Below are positions 25,701-40,700 of a stretch of 64,000 nt of DNA, one piece after another. The stretch's first letter is position 1. Each line of letters opens with the position of its first letter. The stretch spans positions 99,490,533 through 99,554,532 of the forward strand of contig OZ023273.1 in NCBI GenBank assembly GCA_964007475.1, given 5' to 3'. Both the position numbers and the translations under genes were made by a program. The stretch comes from Hybos culiciformis. Lineage: Eukaryota > Arthropoda > Insecta > Diptera > Hybotidae. The notes beneath the pieces are model-generated. The model did not search any database. It was not told where the DNA came from and saw nothing but the letters and a program-made list of their open reading frames with translations.

Positions 25701-28700
25701 CAAAATTTGAAATAATTTATTTGCTGAATGAAATTAATTTCATTATAATTAAAAATGAAAGAAGTAGATACTCAATTATATACATATTTTGTGTATAAGT
25801 TCATGACGACGTTTTTTGCTGTTGATAAATAGCCCAAAAGAATATCTTCTGCTTTAATTAATCTCCAAATTAATTTAAAAATGGTTACAAATTTAATACA
25901 TTGCATCATTATTTATTACAAAATTATTAATAAATTCTGAATTGTCTGTTCAACGTACATAGGTGGAAATCGTGTTTGAAAAATAATCGGCATATTAAAG
26001 TGGACATCTTCGAAACAAGTACATTTAAAGGAGGTTTATTATTTTTATTCAAATTTTCGCTCGCAGAAAAAATTAAATGTTAAGGGTATTACAATTTAGT
26101 TGTTTCTAATTGGGTATAATAATTTTTATTGGATTTATCAAATTTAATACTAATGAAGTTTGGAAGATAAAAGAATGTTTGACCTGTAAATGAAATAAAT
26201 GATTTATTTATCGTGCTATATATCGAATTAGAAACAACTTATTTGTAAAATAAAAAGTCCAGTACGTACCTAAAAAATATTAAATTGAACAAACGAAAAG
26301 AATTTTTTTTAAGGCTCCCAAAATTTTTCCAAAAAATTATTTTTTCCCAAAATAAATTTTTACATAATCGAAATTGATAAAATTAAATTTGTGCTTTTGG
26401 GAAGAACCACTGACACTTCGTTTTATATTCATTTGAACTTCGAACGGTTCGGCGAGTGGCAATCATTTTTCTTCTGCAAAGAAATTCAATTATATTTACA
26501 TATTCTACAAAAAGGAGAATTTATTATAAGAAGGACGACGAACACAAGTATACAAACTTTGGGCACATTCAAACCAACCAATTGCTGACAGAAGATGATG
26601 TGTTAATCATAGACGCCTGTTGTACATCAACGGTGTTTACAACAGTGCCCGAATCGGTTGGTCTTTTATCTCAATCTTACCCACTAGATTTTATATTCTG
26701 AAAAAAATTTTCGATGGAATATTTTATGAGAAAAAAATTAATATTTAATTATTTTGTTCAAAATTTGTGCAACTTTAAATTGAATATTTTTTGTAGGTAT
26801 TTATTTTTTATATAAAAGGGATTTTAATGAAAATTCGGTTTTTATTTTGTTTTTCACCTAAATATTAGAATTTTTCCATTAGGATGCTTTCCCACGCGTC
26901 AAGACTTGCTACATAATTAATAGATTTAATTAATTTTAAGTTGTTTGAATTTATTCCGAAAGGGTTTTCTTCGTGGACATGTTGGGCAATCGCTGATTTA
27001 TTAGGCCTATTGTGTTTTATGTGAGCACAATTTTCTTTGAATTTTGTAAGTATTGAACGTTTTGTTTGTCCAATATAACATGCATTACAATCATCACATT
27101 TAACTTCATAGATTCCTCTTTTTTGATGTGCTGAAATTTGTTCTTTCGGATTTCCTAATAAATTTTGTAAGTTGTTATATTGTTTGTAAAAACTAATTCC
27201 ATGTTATGTTTTTTAAAAATTCTTCTTATTTTATCTGTTGTTTTGCTTTCGTATTTAAATTGTTTCCTTTCTATCATTTTTTTCTCTTGTTGAAATAATG
27301 TTGTTAGTTCATTTCTCTCCATTTTTAGCTTGTTTTTTCATTAAGTTATTAATTTCGTATTTTTGGTGTAATAAAAGAGAAAACAAAAATCATTTCTTTT
27401 CTTAAAAAAAATTGTTTAAGTTTTTCCACTACCAAACAAAAAATTGATGAGAGGTGATGTCTTGTTGATAGGATGTCCTAGCTTCAGTTCTTGGAGTAGT
27501 GTAATTATTTTAATTAAAACTGTTATTTTATATTTTAAAGTCTCTATTCTTTCAAGTCTGATTTTCAATTGGATTCTATAAATCCTAATTCTTTTTTTTT
27601 ATAATTATCATGGGAGGAAATTTTTGATTGAGTGATATTAGATTTGTGGGGTGGACATATAATTATTAAAGTTCAAAATATGCCCGTTAATAATTATAAG
27701 GAATTTTTATTTGATTCTTTTTGTTTTTCAATAAATAAAAATGGTAAATTGACATTTTTGTTTATTAAAAAAAAAATGAATATTTATTTTAAAATAACTA
27801 GTTAAATTAACAATTTTTAGTTATTCTAAAACAAGTGAAATTTGATCATTTATTTTAAAATAACAAAAATGTTAAATTGCCATTTTAGTTATTTTAAAAT
27901 AGACGAAATATGAGGATTTTTAGGTATAAAAGAATTTAAGGGATTTTGCGAAAAACGGTCCAACAGTAGAATAATCCTAGAAAAAATAACACCGTGGGTA
28001 TAGCATACTTATCGGTATAAACTGCTCCTCACGCATGGAAAATGAGAATGTTACTTCGATTATTGGTATGGTCGTGGAAAAGTAGAGAAACAGCGCGGAC
28101 TCAAGGCCACCAATCCCATCTGAAAAGAAAATTAGTGAAAAATTCTATTAACATTACCTAATTTGAAAACTTATTGTATACTTTATATATTTTTGGAAGA
28201 TAATTCTTTTCTTCCAAAAACTTGAATAAAATTAATGATTGAAAGTGTATTAATGTTCTGAAAATCAGCAAATTTGAACTAAAACAAAACAAACTTAAAA
28301 AATCTTTTTTCTGTAGACTTCCTTAATTTTTATATACAGTAATAAATCCTTTTTATTTTTTATAAAAAAAAAATTTTTTTTTCAAAAAAAAAAAAAAACC
28401 AACAATTTTTAAAGTTAAACTTTTTTTATTGATCAAACTGAAACCTTATTAACTAAAATACAAAATTCAGAGTTAACAAAAAAAAAAAAAAAATATCTAT
28501 ATATAGGTATATTAATGTTCTTAAAATGTTGAAAACAATTAATTTCTAATTTAATCCAAATATACATTTTATATATATAGGTAAGAAAGAAAATGTGCGA
28601 TATAAAATTGTTTTGCAAAAAAAATAAAAAGAATTAATTATATAAATTTTTTTTCGAAATGCAAATAATAGTTTTTATATTAAGTTAATGCTTCATGCTT

Positions 28701-31700
28701 CAACTCAACTTCATTGTAGATATGCAACAAAAAAAATAATTATTTTCCTTATATCCATCTTATATGTAACTACGGGTCTTCAATAGAGAATCGATTCTAA
28801 AAATTAAAAAAATTTAATATTTAATAAATCATGTTTTAATTTAATCTTACACAATGGATATTGAATAGTTAAACCATTCTAAAATTTAATTAAACATTTC
28901 TAACTTAATTAAATGTTTGGTAGATATTACAACTAATTCCTAACAAACTATTAATTTTCAAATATAGGTGTGAATAGAAATCTGTACAAGCAAAACTAGA
29001 TGTAAGTAATTTATTTACATTTGAATTGAAAATGAGATAGGCGCATTTGACTACTGACTACCTACGTATCTCTACCTAATTTAAATATTAAATTTAATCC
29101 CATGTTAAATTATTTTCATAAAATTTAATAACAATTTGTGGATACCGAATATTGGCAACATCAGCTGGTATTAGACTTAATTCATTGTAATCGTCATCCT
29201 GCCATTTCATAATATATAACATAACACCCATTACATCTTTGATAATCCCAATAATTTTCATTGGAAGAATACTTGAAAATTTTTCGGAATCAAAAATTTT
29301 AATTTTTTCAACTGTATTCAATTCATTTTGTAATTGTTCAATTTCAATACCTTTTACATTCAAATCTTTTATTTTTTTTTGAACAATTTTTTCCTCCCAT
29401 TCATACAAATCAATTAATTTTTTACTTTGAATATTTTCAATTGGTTCCCATGTATTTTCGACGTTCGAAAAATTTTTCCATTTTAATAAATATTCAATTT
29501 TTCCCTTCATAATGCGTTTATCCAAAATTTTTTCAACTTCATAAATATTTGGACTTTGAATATGGCATATATATGTAATATTATCATCACCAACGACAAT
29601 TTCAGAATTTCCAATAAATTTAGACATTTTTTTCCCCCCTTTTTCAATCATTAAAATTAATCATAACAAATGTGTCTGCAAATAGAAAAAATTGTATTTT
29701 TTAAAAAAAAAATTTACTGGTTTTTTTTTAAGTTTGCAGGATTGCCATGCTGTATTTTGGCTTAAACTTCTACATCATTGAAAGACTTTTCCTAATTGAT
29801 CTTTATTTTTCAAATCCCGAAATACAATTGATTTCTTAATTTGTAATTCTCTATTTATAATTAATAAAATAAAAAGGAAGATGGGAATTAAAAGAACACA
29901 AATTTGATATTTACAATTATGAAATTTGTGAGTGGTATGATATAATTATTAAAGTGCATAATTTACAGTTTAATAAATTATAAAAAACCGAGCTTACTTT
30001 TCAGTTTATTGATCAAAAATTTTACTAAGAATAATGAATTATAATTACAATTGTTCTTACAACTAAAATGTAGCTTTGATATATGCAATGTGTAATATGC
30101 GGCATACGAAAATTATGTTCATAAGAATTTGGAGTAAGTGGCAAAAAGGAAAAACAGCATAAGTCTAAAAAAGCGATTTTTCAGGAGATCAATTTAAAGC
30201 CATTTTTCCATATGTATCAAAATGAGATTATGCTGTTATGTAATAAGGAATAATTGAGCGTTTATTCCAAAAAAATTTACAGAATAGAAAAAAGAACACG
30301 TAGATTTCATTAATAACTCGATTTCGACATAACTCGAGATATGCTCTTATTCCTTTTTGCCACATAAATATGAATTTTTAAGAACATATACAAAGTGCCA
30401 AACCAAATGATCTTGCCTGAAATTCGCTCCTAAGCAGCAGAACCCATATCGTTTGCCATATATTTTGGAGTTTCATCTTTTTGTAGCGAATCTCACTTTT
30501 ACAAGAGGAAAAGGCACATGTGACGTTCCATGGTAGTGATTCTCCAGGACAAACATCTTTTTTAGTGTGATGTCCTAGCTTCGGATTTTTCGATAGAGTC
30601 AAGAACCTCTACACTTCAAAATTCTTTTTCTAATTATTATATGTTAAGGAATGTGCAATTAGAGTAACATCGGAAAATAACAAATTATTGAAGAGTTATC
30701 TAAACGTTATTAAAATATTATTTTACAAGCAATTTACGGATCTATGATTTTAATTTTTTTTTTAATCTGAAATCATAATCTTTGTATATTATTGTTTTAT
30801 ATTAATCTGAAATCATAATCCAATAATTGCACTCTTCTATGATTCTATATGGGTATTAAATCATTGAGTTCGTCTGCAAGAGAACGATCATTATCGTCTC
30901 GAAATGATTGAAAATATGTATAAAAATGTTTTTTTTTTTTATATTAATCTGAAATCATAATCCAATAATTGCACTCTTCTATGTTTCCATATAGGTACTA
31001 AATCATTGAGTTCGTCTGCAAGAGAACGATCATTATCGTCTCGAAATGATTGAAAATATGTATAAAAATGTTTTTTTGTTAATTGTAAAATCTTGTATTA
31101 AATAATATTTGTAGGGTGTTATGCACTCGTCCTTCGTTTTCGGGGAAATTTTTATATACGAAAAAATATGATTTATAAAAATGATCATTATTACAATTTT
31201 TCAATCATCCTTTTATAAAAATATACAAAGCTTAACAATTATAAAAATTCATATTAAAATTTTTATTATATAGGAAGCTAAAATTATAGATAAAGGGTGC
31301 AACAATAGAATGTAAAAATCATTGAAAGACTTTTCCTAATTTTAAGTGATCATTATTCTTAAATCCCGAAATACAAATGATTTCTTAATTTCTAATTCTC
31401 TATTTATAATTAACAAAATAAAAAGTAAGATGGGAATTAAAAGAACACAAATTTGATATTTAAAATTATCAAATTTGTGAGTGGTATGATATAATTATTA
31501 AAGTGCATAATTCGCACTTTAATAATTATAAAAAACCGAGCTTACTTTTTACTTTATTGATCAAACATTTTTCTAAGAATAATGAAATATAATTACAATT
31601 GTTCTTATAATTAAAATTTAGTTTTGATATATACAATATGTAATATTCGGAAAATTATGTTTACAAGAATTTATATTTGGAATAAATGTAAATTCTTAAG

Positions 31701-34700
31701 AAAATATACAAAGTGCCAGGCCAAATGATCTTACATGAAATTCACTCCTGGAGCAGGAGAACTCAGATCCTTTGCCATATATTCTGGAGTTTCGCCTTTT
31801 CTATAGCGAATCTCACTTTTACAGGGGAGAAAAGGCCATGCCCATTCCAGAATAAATATCTTTTTAGTGTGATGTCTTAACTTAGGATTTTTGGATAGAG
31901 TCAAGAATCTCTACACTTAAAAATTCTTCTTATAATCATTATATGTTAAAGAATGTGTGTGATGTCTTAGCTTAGGATTTTTGGATAGAGCCAAGAATCT
32001 CTACACTTAAAAATTCTTCTAATTATATATGTTAAAGAATTTGTTTGATGTCTTAGCTTAGGATTTTTGGATAGAGTCAAGAATCTCTACACTTAAAAAT
32101 TCTTCTTCTAATTATTATACGTTAAAGAATGTGTGTGATGTCTTAGCTTAGGATTTTTGGATAGAGTCAAGAATCTCTACACTTAAAAATTCTTCTTCTA
32201 ATTATTATATGTTAAAGAATGTGTGTGATGTCTTAGCTTAGGATTTTTGGATAGAGCCAAGAATCTCTACACTTAAAAATTCTTCTAATTATTATATGTT
32301 AAAGAATTTGTGTGATGTCTTAGCTTAGGATTTTTGGATAGAGTCAAGAATCTCTACACTTAAAAATTGTTCTTCTAATTATTATACGTTAAAGAATGTG
32401 TGTGATATCTTAGCTTAGGATTTTTGGATAGAGTCAAGAATCTCTACACTTAAAAATTCTTCTTCTAATTATTATATGTTAAAGAATTTGTGTGATGTCT
32501 TAGCTTTGGATTTTTGGATAGAGTCAAGAATCTCTGCACTTAAAAATTCTTCTTATAATCATTATATGTTAAAGAATGTGTGTGATGTCTTAGCTTAGGA
32601 TTTTTGGATAGAGCCAAGAATCTCTACACTTAAAAATTCTTCTAATTATATATGTTAAAGAATTTGTTTGATGTCTTAGCTTAGGATTTTTGGATAGAGT
32701 CAAGAATCTCTACACTTAAAAATTCTTCTTATAATCATTATATGTTAAAGAATGTGTGTGATGTCTTAGCTTAGGATTTTTGGATAGAGCCAAGAATCTC
32801 TACACTTAAAAATTCTTCTAATTATATATGTTAAAGAATTTGTTTGATGTCTTAGCTTAGGATTTTTGGATAGAGTCAAGAATCTCTACACTTAAAAATT
32901 CTTCTTATAATCATTATATGTTAAAGAATGTGTGTGATGTCTTAGCTTAGGATTTTTGGATAGAGCCAAGAATCTGTACACTTAAAAATTCTTCTAATTA
33001 TATATGTTAAAGAATTTGTTTGATGTCTTAGCTTAGGATTTTTGGATAGAGTCAAGAATCTCTACACTTAAAAATTCTTCTTCTAATTATTATACGTTAA
33101 AGAATGTGTGTGATGTCTTAGCTTAGGATTTTTGGATAGAGTCAAGAATCTCTACACTTAAAAATTCTTCTTCTAACTATTATATGTTAAAGAATTTGTG
33201 TGATGTCTTAGCTTAGGATTTTTAGATAGAGTCAAGAATCTCTACACTTAAAAATTCTTCTAATTATTATATGTTAAAGAATTTGTGTGATGTCTTAGCT
33301 TAGGATTTTTGGATAGAGTCAAGAATCTCTACACTTAAAAATTCTTCTTCTAATTATTATACGTTAAAGAATGTGTGTGATGTCTTAGCTTAGGATTTTT
33401 GGATAGAGTCAAGAATCTCTACACTTAAAAATTCTTCTTATAATCATTATATGTTAAAGAATGTGTGTGATGTCTTAGCTTAGGATTTTTGGATAGAGCC
33501 AAGAATCTCTACACTTAAAAATTCTTCTAATTATTATATGTTAAAGAATTTGTGTGATGTCTTAGCTTAGGATTTTTGGATAGAGTCAAGAATCTCTACA
33601 CTTAAAAATTCTTCTTCTAATTATTATACGTTAATGAATGTGTGTGATGTCTTAGCTTAGGATTTTTGGATAGAGTCAAGAATCTCTACACTTAAAAATT
33701 CATCTTCTAATTATTATATGTTAAAGAATGTGTGTGATGTCTTAGCTTAGGATTTTTGGATAGAGTCAAGAATCTCTACACTTAAAAATTCTTCTTATAA
33801 TCATTATATGTTAAAGAATGTGTGTGATGTCTTAGCTTAGGATTTTTGGATAGAGCCAAGAATCTCTACACTTACAAATTCTTCTAATTATATATGTTAA
33901 AGAATTTGTGTGATGTCTTAGCTTAGGATTTTTGGATAGAGTCAAGAATCTCTACACTTAAAAATTCTTCTTCTAATTATTATACGTTAAAGAATGTGTG
34001 TGATGTCTTAGCTTAGGATTTTTGGATAGAGTCAAGAATCTCTACACTTAAAAATTCTTCTTCTAATTATTATATGTTAAAGAATGTGTGTGATGTCTTA
34101 GCTTAGGATTTTTGGATAGAGCTAAGAATCTCTACACTGAAAAATTCTTCTAATTATTATATGTTAAAGAATTTGTGTGATGTCTTAGCTTAGGATTTTT
34201 GGATAGAGTCAAGAATCTCTACACTTAAAAATTCTTCTTCTAATTATTATACGTTAAATAATGTGTGTGATATCTTAGCTTAGGATTTTTGGATAGAGTC
34301 AAGAATCTCTACACTTAAAAATTCTTCTTCTAATTATTATATGTTAAAGAATTTGTGTGATGTCTTAGCTTAGGATTTTTGGATAGAGTCAAGAATCTCT
34401 GCACTTAAAAATTCTTATAATTATTATATGTTAAAGAATTTGTGTGATGTCTTAGCTTAGGATTTTTGGATAGAGTCAAGAATCTCTACACTTCAAAATT
34501 TTTCTTCTAATTATTATACGTTAAAGAATGTGTGTGATGTCTTAGCTTAGGATTTTTGGATAGAGTCAAGAATCTCTACACTTAAAAATTCTTCTTCTAA
34601 TTATTATATGTTAAAGAATTTGTGTGATGTCTTAGCTTAGGATTTTTGGATAGATCCAAGAATCTCTACACTTAAAAATTCTTCTAATTATTATATGTTA

Positions 34701-37700
34701 AAGAATTTGTGTGATGTTTTAGATAGAGCCAAGAATCTCTACACTTAAAAATTCTTCTAATTATTATATGTTAAAGAATTTGTGTGATGTCTTAGCTTAG
34801 GATTTTTGGATAGAGTCAAGAATCTCTACACTTAAAAATTCTTCTTCTAATTATTATACGTTAAAGAATGTGTGTGATGTCTTAGCTTAGGATTTTTGGA
34901 TAGAGTCAAGAATCTCTACACTTAAAAATTCTTCTTATAATCATTATATGTTAAAGAATGTGTGTGATGTCTTAGCTTAGGATTTTTGGATAGAGCCAAG
35001 AATCTCTACACTTAAAAATTCTTCTAATTATTATATGTTAAAGAATTTGTGTGATGTCTTAGCTTAGGATTTTTGGATAGAGTCAAGAATCTCTACACTT
35101 AAAAATTCTTCTTCTAATTATTATACGTTAATGAATGTGTGTGATGTCTTAGCTTAGGATTTTTGGATAGAGTCAAGAATCTCTACACTTAAAAATTCAT
35201 CTTCTAATTATTATATGTTAAAGAATGTGTGTGATGTCCTAGCTTAGGATTTTTGGATAGAGTCAAGAATCTCTACACTTAAAAATTCTTCTTATAATCA
35301 TTATATGTTAAAGAATGTGTGTGATGTCTTAGCTTAGGATTTTTGGATAGAGCCAAGAATCTCTACACTTACAAATTCTTCTAATTATATATGTTAAAGA
35401 ATTTGTGTGATGTCTTAGCTTAGGATTTTTGGATAGAGTCAAGAATCTCTACACTTAAAAATTCTTCTTCTAATTATTATACGTTAAAGAATGTGTGTGA
35501 TGTCTTAGCTTAGGATTTTTGGATAGAGTCAAGAATCTCTACACTTAAAAATTCTTCTTCTAATTATTATATGTTAAAGAATGTGTGTGATGTCTTAGCT
35601 TAGGATTTTTGGATAGAGCTAAGAATCTCTACACTGAAAAATTCTTCTAATTATTATATGTTAAAGAATTTGTGTGATGTCTTAGCTTAGGATTTTTGGA
35701 TAGAGTCAAGAATCTCTACACTTAAAAATTCTTCTTCTAATTATTATACGTTAAATAATGTGTGTGATATCTTAGCTTAGGATTTTTGGATAGAGTCAAG
35801 AATCTCTACACTTAAAAATTCTTCTTCTAATTATTATATGTTAAAGAATTTGTGTGATGTCTTAGCTTAGGATTTTTGGATAGAGTCAAGAATCTCTGCA
35901 CTTAAAAATTCTTATAATTATTATATGTTAAAGAATTTGTGTGATGTCTTAGCTTAGGATTTTTGGATAGAGTCAAGAATCTCTACACTTCAAAATTTTT
36001 CTTCTAATTATTATACGTTAAAGAATGTGTGTGATGTCTTAGCTTAGGATTTTTGGATAGAGTCAAGAATCTCTACACTTAAAAATTCTTCTTCTAATTA
36101 TTATATGTTAAAGAATTTGTGTGATGTCTTAGCTTAGGATTTTTGGATAGATCCAAGAATCTCTACACTTAAAAATTCTTCTAATTATTATATGTTAAAG
36201 AATTTGTGTGATGTTTTAGATAGAGCCAAGAATCTCTACACTTAAAAATTCTTCTAATTATTATATGTGAAAGAATTTGTGTGATGTCTTAGCTTAGGAT
36301 TTTTGGATAGAGTCAAGAATCTCTACACTTAAAAATTCTTCTTCTTATTATTATACGTTAAAGAATGTGTGTGATGTTTTAGCTAAGGATTTTTGGATAG
36401 AGTCAAGAATCTCTACACTTAAAAATTCTTCTTCTAATTATTATATGTTAAAGAATTTGTGTGATGTCTTAGCTTAGGATTTTAGGATAGAGTCAAGAAT
36501 CTCTACACTTAAAAATTCTTCTAATTATTATATATTAAAGAATTTGTGTGATGTCTTAGCTTAGGATTTTTGGATAGAGTCAAGAATCTCTACACTTAAA
36601 AATTCTTCTTCTAATTATTATACGTTAAAGAATGTATGTGATGTCTTAGCTTAGGATTTTTGGATAGAGTCAAGAATCTCTACACTTAAAAATTCTTCTT
36701 CTAATTATTATATGTTAAAGAATGTGTGTGATGTCTTAGCTTAGGATTTTTGGATAGATTCAAGAATCTCTACACTTAAAAATTCTTCTTATAATCATTA
36801 TATGTTAAAGAATGTGTGTGATGTCTTAGCTTAGGATTTTTGGATAGAGCCAAGAATCTCTACACTTACAAATTCTTCTAATTATATATGTTAAAGAATT
36901 TGTGTGATGTCTTAGCTTAGGATTTTTGGATAGAGTCAAGAATCTCTACACTTAAAAATTCTTCTTCTAATTATTATACGTTAAAGAATGTGTGTGATGT
37001 CTTAGCTTAGGATTTTTGGATAGAGTCAAGAATCTCTACACTTAAAAATTCTTCTTCTAATTATTATATGTTAAAGAATGTGTGTGATGTCTTAGCTTAG
37101 GATTTTTGGATAGAGCTAAGAATCTCTACACTGAAAAATTCTTCTAATTATTATATGTTAAAGAATTTGTGTGATGTCTTAGCTTAGGATTTTTGGATAG
37201 AGTCAAGAATCTCTACACTTAAAAATTCTTCTTCTAATTATTATACGTTAAATAATGTGTGTGATATCTTAGCTTAGGATTTTTGGATAGAGTCAAGAAT
37301 CTCTACACTTAAAAATTCTTCTTCTAATTATTATATGTTAAAGAATTTGTGTGATGTCTTAGCTTAGGATTTTTGGATAGAGTCAAGAATCTCTGCACTT
37401 AAAAATTCTTATAATTATTATATGTTAAAGAATTTGTGTGATGTCTTAGCTTAGGATTTTTGGATAGAGTCAAGAATCTCTACACTTCAAAATTTTTCTT
37501 CTAATTATTATACGTTAAAGAATGTGTGTGATGTCTTAGCTTAGGATTTTTGGATAGAGTCAAGAATCTCTACACTTAAAAATTCTTCTTCTAATTATTA
37601 TATGTTAAAGAATTTGTGTGATGTCTTAGCTTAGGATTTTTGGATAGAGTCAAGAATCTCTACACTTAAAAATTCTTCTAATTATTATATGTTAAAGAAT

Positions 37701-40700
37701 TTGTGTGATGTCTTAGCTTAGGATTTTTGGATAGAGTCAAGAATCTCAACACTTAAAAATTCTTCTTCTAATTATTATACGTTAAAGAATGTGTGTGATG
37801 TCTTAGCTTAGGATTTTTGGATAGAGTCAAGAATCTCTACACTTAAAAATTCTTCTTATAATCATTATATGTTAAAGAATGTGTGTGATGTCTTAGCTTA
37901 GGATTTTTGGATAGAGCCAAGAATCTCTACACTTAAAAATTCTTCTAATTATTATATGTTAAAGAATTTGTGTGATGTCTTAGCTTAGGATTTTTGGATA
38001 GAGTCAAGAATCTCTGCACTTAAAAATTCTTCTTCTAATTATTATACGTTAATGAATGTGTGTGATGTCTTAGCTTAGGATTTTTGGATAGAGTCAAGAA
38101 TCTCTACACTTAAAAATTCTTCTTCTAATTATTATATGTTAAAGAATGTGTGTGATGTCTTAGCTTAGGATTTTTGGATAGATCCAAGAATCTCTACACT
38201 TAAAAATTCTTCTAATTAATATATGTTAAAGAATTTGTGTGATGTTTTAGATAGAGCCAAGAATCTCTACACTTAAAAATTCTTCTAATTATTATATGTG
38301 AAAGAATTTGTGTGATGTCTTAGCTTAGGATTTTTGGATAGAGTCAAGAATCTCTTCACTTAAAAATTCTTCTTCTAATTATTATACGTTAAAGAATGTG
38401 TGTGATGTTTTAGCTAAGGATTTTTGGATAGAGTCAAGAATCTCTACACTTAAAAATTCTTCTTCTAATTATTATATGTTAAAGAATTTGTGTGATGTCT
38501 TAGCTTAGGATTTTAGGATAGAGTCAAGAATCTCTACACTTAAAAATTCTTCTAATTATTATATATTAAAGAATTTGTGTGATGTCTTAGCTTAGGATTT
38601 TTGGATAGAGTCAAGAATCTCTACACTTAAAAATTCTTCTTCTAATTATTATACGTTAAAGAATGTGTGTGATGTCTTAGCTTAGGATTTTTGGATAGAG
38701 TCAAGAATCTCTACACTTAAAAATTCTTCTTCTAATTATTATATGTTTAAGAATGTGTATGATGTCTTAGCTTAGGATTTTTGGATAGAGTCAAGAATCT
38801 CTACACTTAAAAATTCTTCTTCTAATTATTATATGTTAAAGAATGTGCAATTGGAGTAACATCTTTGACTGATTAGAACTTAATAAGCTAATTACATTTT
38901 TGTTCTCTGTATATATTCTGCATTTTATTTTATTTTAGTGTTCAACTTTTGTGATATTATTTTAGTTTTGGTATGCGAACGTAATATACGTACAAATCAT
39001 TGAAATGTATAAAGTGGACAATCATATTATAATGTAACATGATGCACAATTTGTGTAACGTTGTTAAGACAACAAAGTATGTCTCGTAATTGTATTGAAA
39101 CAAAAGGGGTTTTGTGAACAGTTAACAGTTCGGTCTTCACCCAACTTATACGAAAAATTGGTTTACTGGTATGGTATACAAAAAGGAGCAGAAAGGTGAT
39201 GCCCAAAAAGGGTAAAACAGCCTATTCTTTAAAACAAGCAAAACTTTTGTATTTGATTGAAATAAACCGATGTTTATTCTTTAAAATCAAAATGAGAACT
39301 GACGTTTAATTCTATTTTACAATATTTATTCTAAATAATACGGTTCTAGTGGCAAATACCCCCGATATTTGTCATTATAATCCCATAATTAGTTCTTTAG
39401 GACGTAGCACTCTTTTATTTAATTTCACAAAATCGTAAAGTTTTTTCAAAATGGTCAATCATCAAAATGTATTAAAAAATTTATTATATTAAATTATCTA
39501 TAATTAATTTATCGAATCTCTTTTGATATCAACATTTGTTATAATTTTAAAGTGAGGTGCTGCGAAATAAGAAAATAAGAGTTCAATGAAAACTCAAAAG
39601 TTTTTAAATTGATAAATGGGGAAGGTACAGGCTTTAGAAGAATCTCTACCTGCCGAATTTTATCCAATGTTGAGTCCACTGTCGGACATTCCGTACATAG
39701 GCCCGGTCTTAACACCATAGGGATCATAACAAAATTTTCGGATGTCATACTTACAATCTTTCCTACTTTCTTACTTATAGATATGGATATTTAGAAAACC
39801 CCAATCAATTAAAATTTCTTTTTTCCATATAAATTCTTGACACATTTAACATTCTGCTGATAAAGTGTTTAATTACTATTTCTTAATATTAAAATGTAAC
39901 TCATGTTTCTTATAACTGCTCTAGTCTTCCTCTATACATAAGGACTCATTTTTATTTCGATTTCTTTTTTCTGTCGAAACGATTTCTTTTTTTTACTGAG
40001 AATTTTGTTTCCAAGTTTAAATAGACAGAAGTATTTTCAGTTAGGTATTCTGTAAAAAAATATTTTCAAAGTTGATTTGAAATATTTGAGATATAATATT
40101 TTCTTACATTTGAGAAATAATTTAAATTATGTTATTTATACTAAATTTTGTTATTTATACTAAATTTTGTTATTTATACTAAAAAAAGATAAGAGAAAAT
40201 TAAAAAAATTTACGAAATAATGCGCGCATATATAATAAGACTTATATGTGCGTACGATATTATATTTTTCATACATTTGTTTTCTAGCAGATGTTGTATG
40301 TTCTTCTGCGACGTTGTTGATTGTTGTCAACCTTGGTCTTTCTTCCATCGAGATATATGAGTTGTTTTGTAGTGACATCATAACCTTGTGGGAATAATTC
40401 TGGTTTAATTGGAAAGTTTGTTCTTCTTTGTATTATTATTTGTCGTATTATTATTTTCCAATGGTGATTAAGTTTAAGGTAAAATTCTTGAATAAAATAT
40501 TGATATCTTCCTATGTTATATAGGAAGTCTTTTATTAGGTATGGTGGTATTCCACTGGCTACCCAGAAGTATACTATGATATCAAATGCTTTTTGACAAT
40601 GGCGCTGTAAAATTGTTTCTTTTAATAAATAACTAAAAATGTACATTGGCCAACGATTAATATATTTTATTGGATATTTTGTTTTTATACAAGTTAGTTT

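Noticed and set aside
27960..28130. Possible snRNA or SINE from the GC-richer text
   Set aside because: No match to conserved U1, U2, U4, U5 or U6 phrases that I can recall, and no A/B box was found.
31856..38850. CRISPR-like regular repeat array
   Set aside because: Whole monomers repeat without unique spacers, and introns and gene content show a eukaryote.
39539..39794. Opposed 61- and 69-residue ORFs
   Set aside because: Short, mutually overlapping, no recognisable domain; composition alone does not support either.
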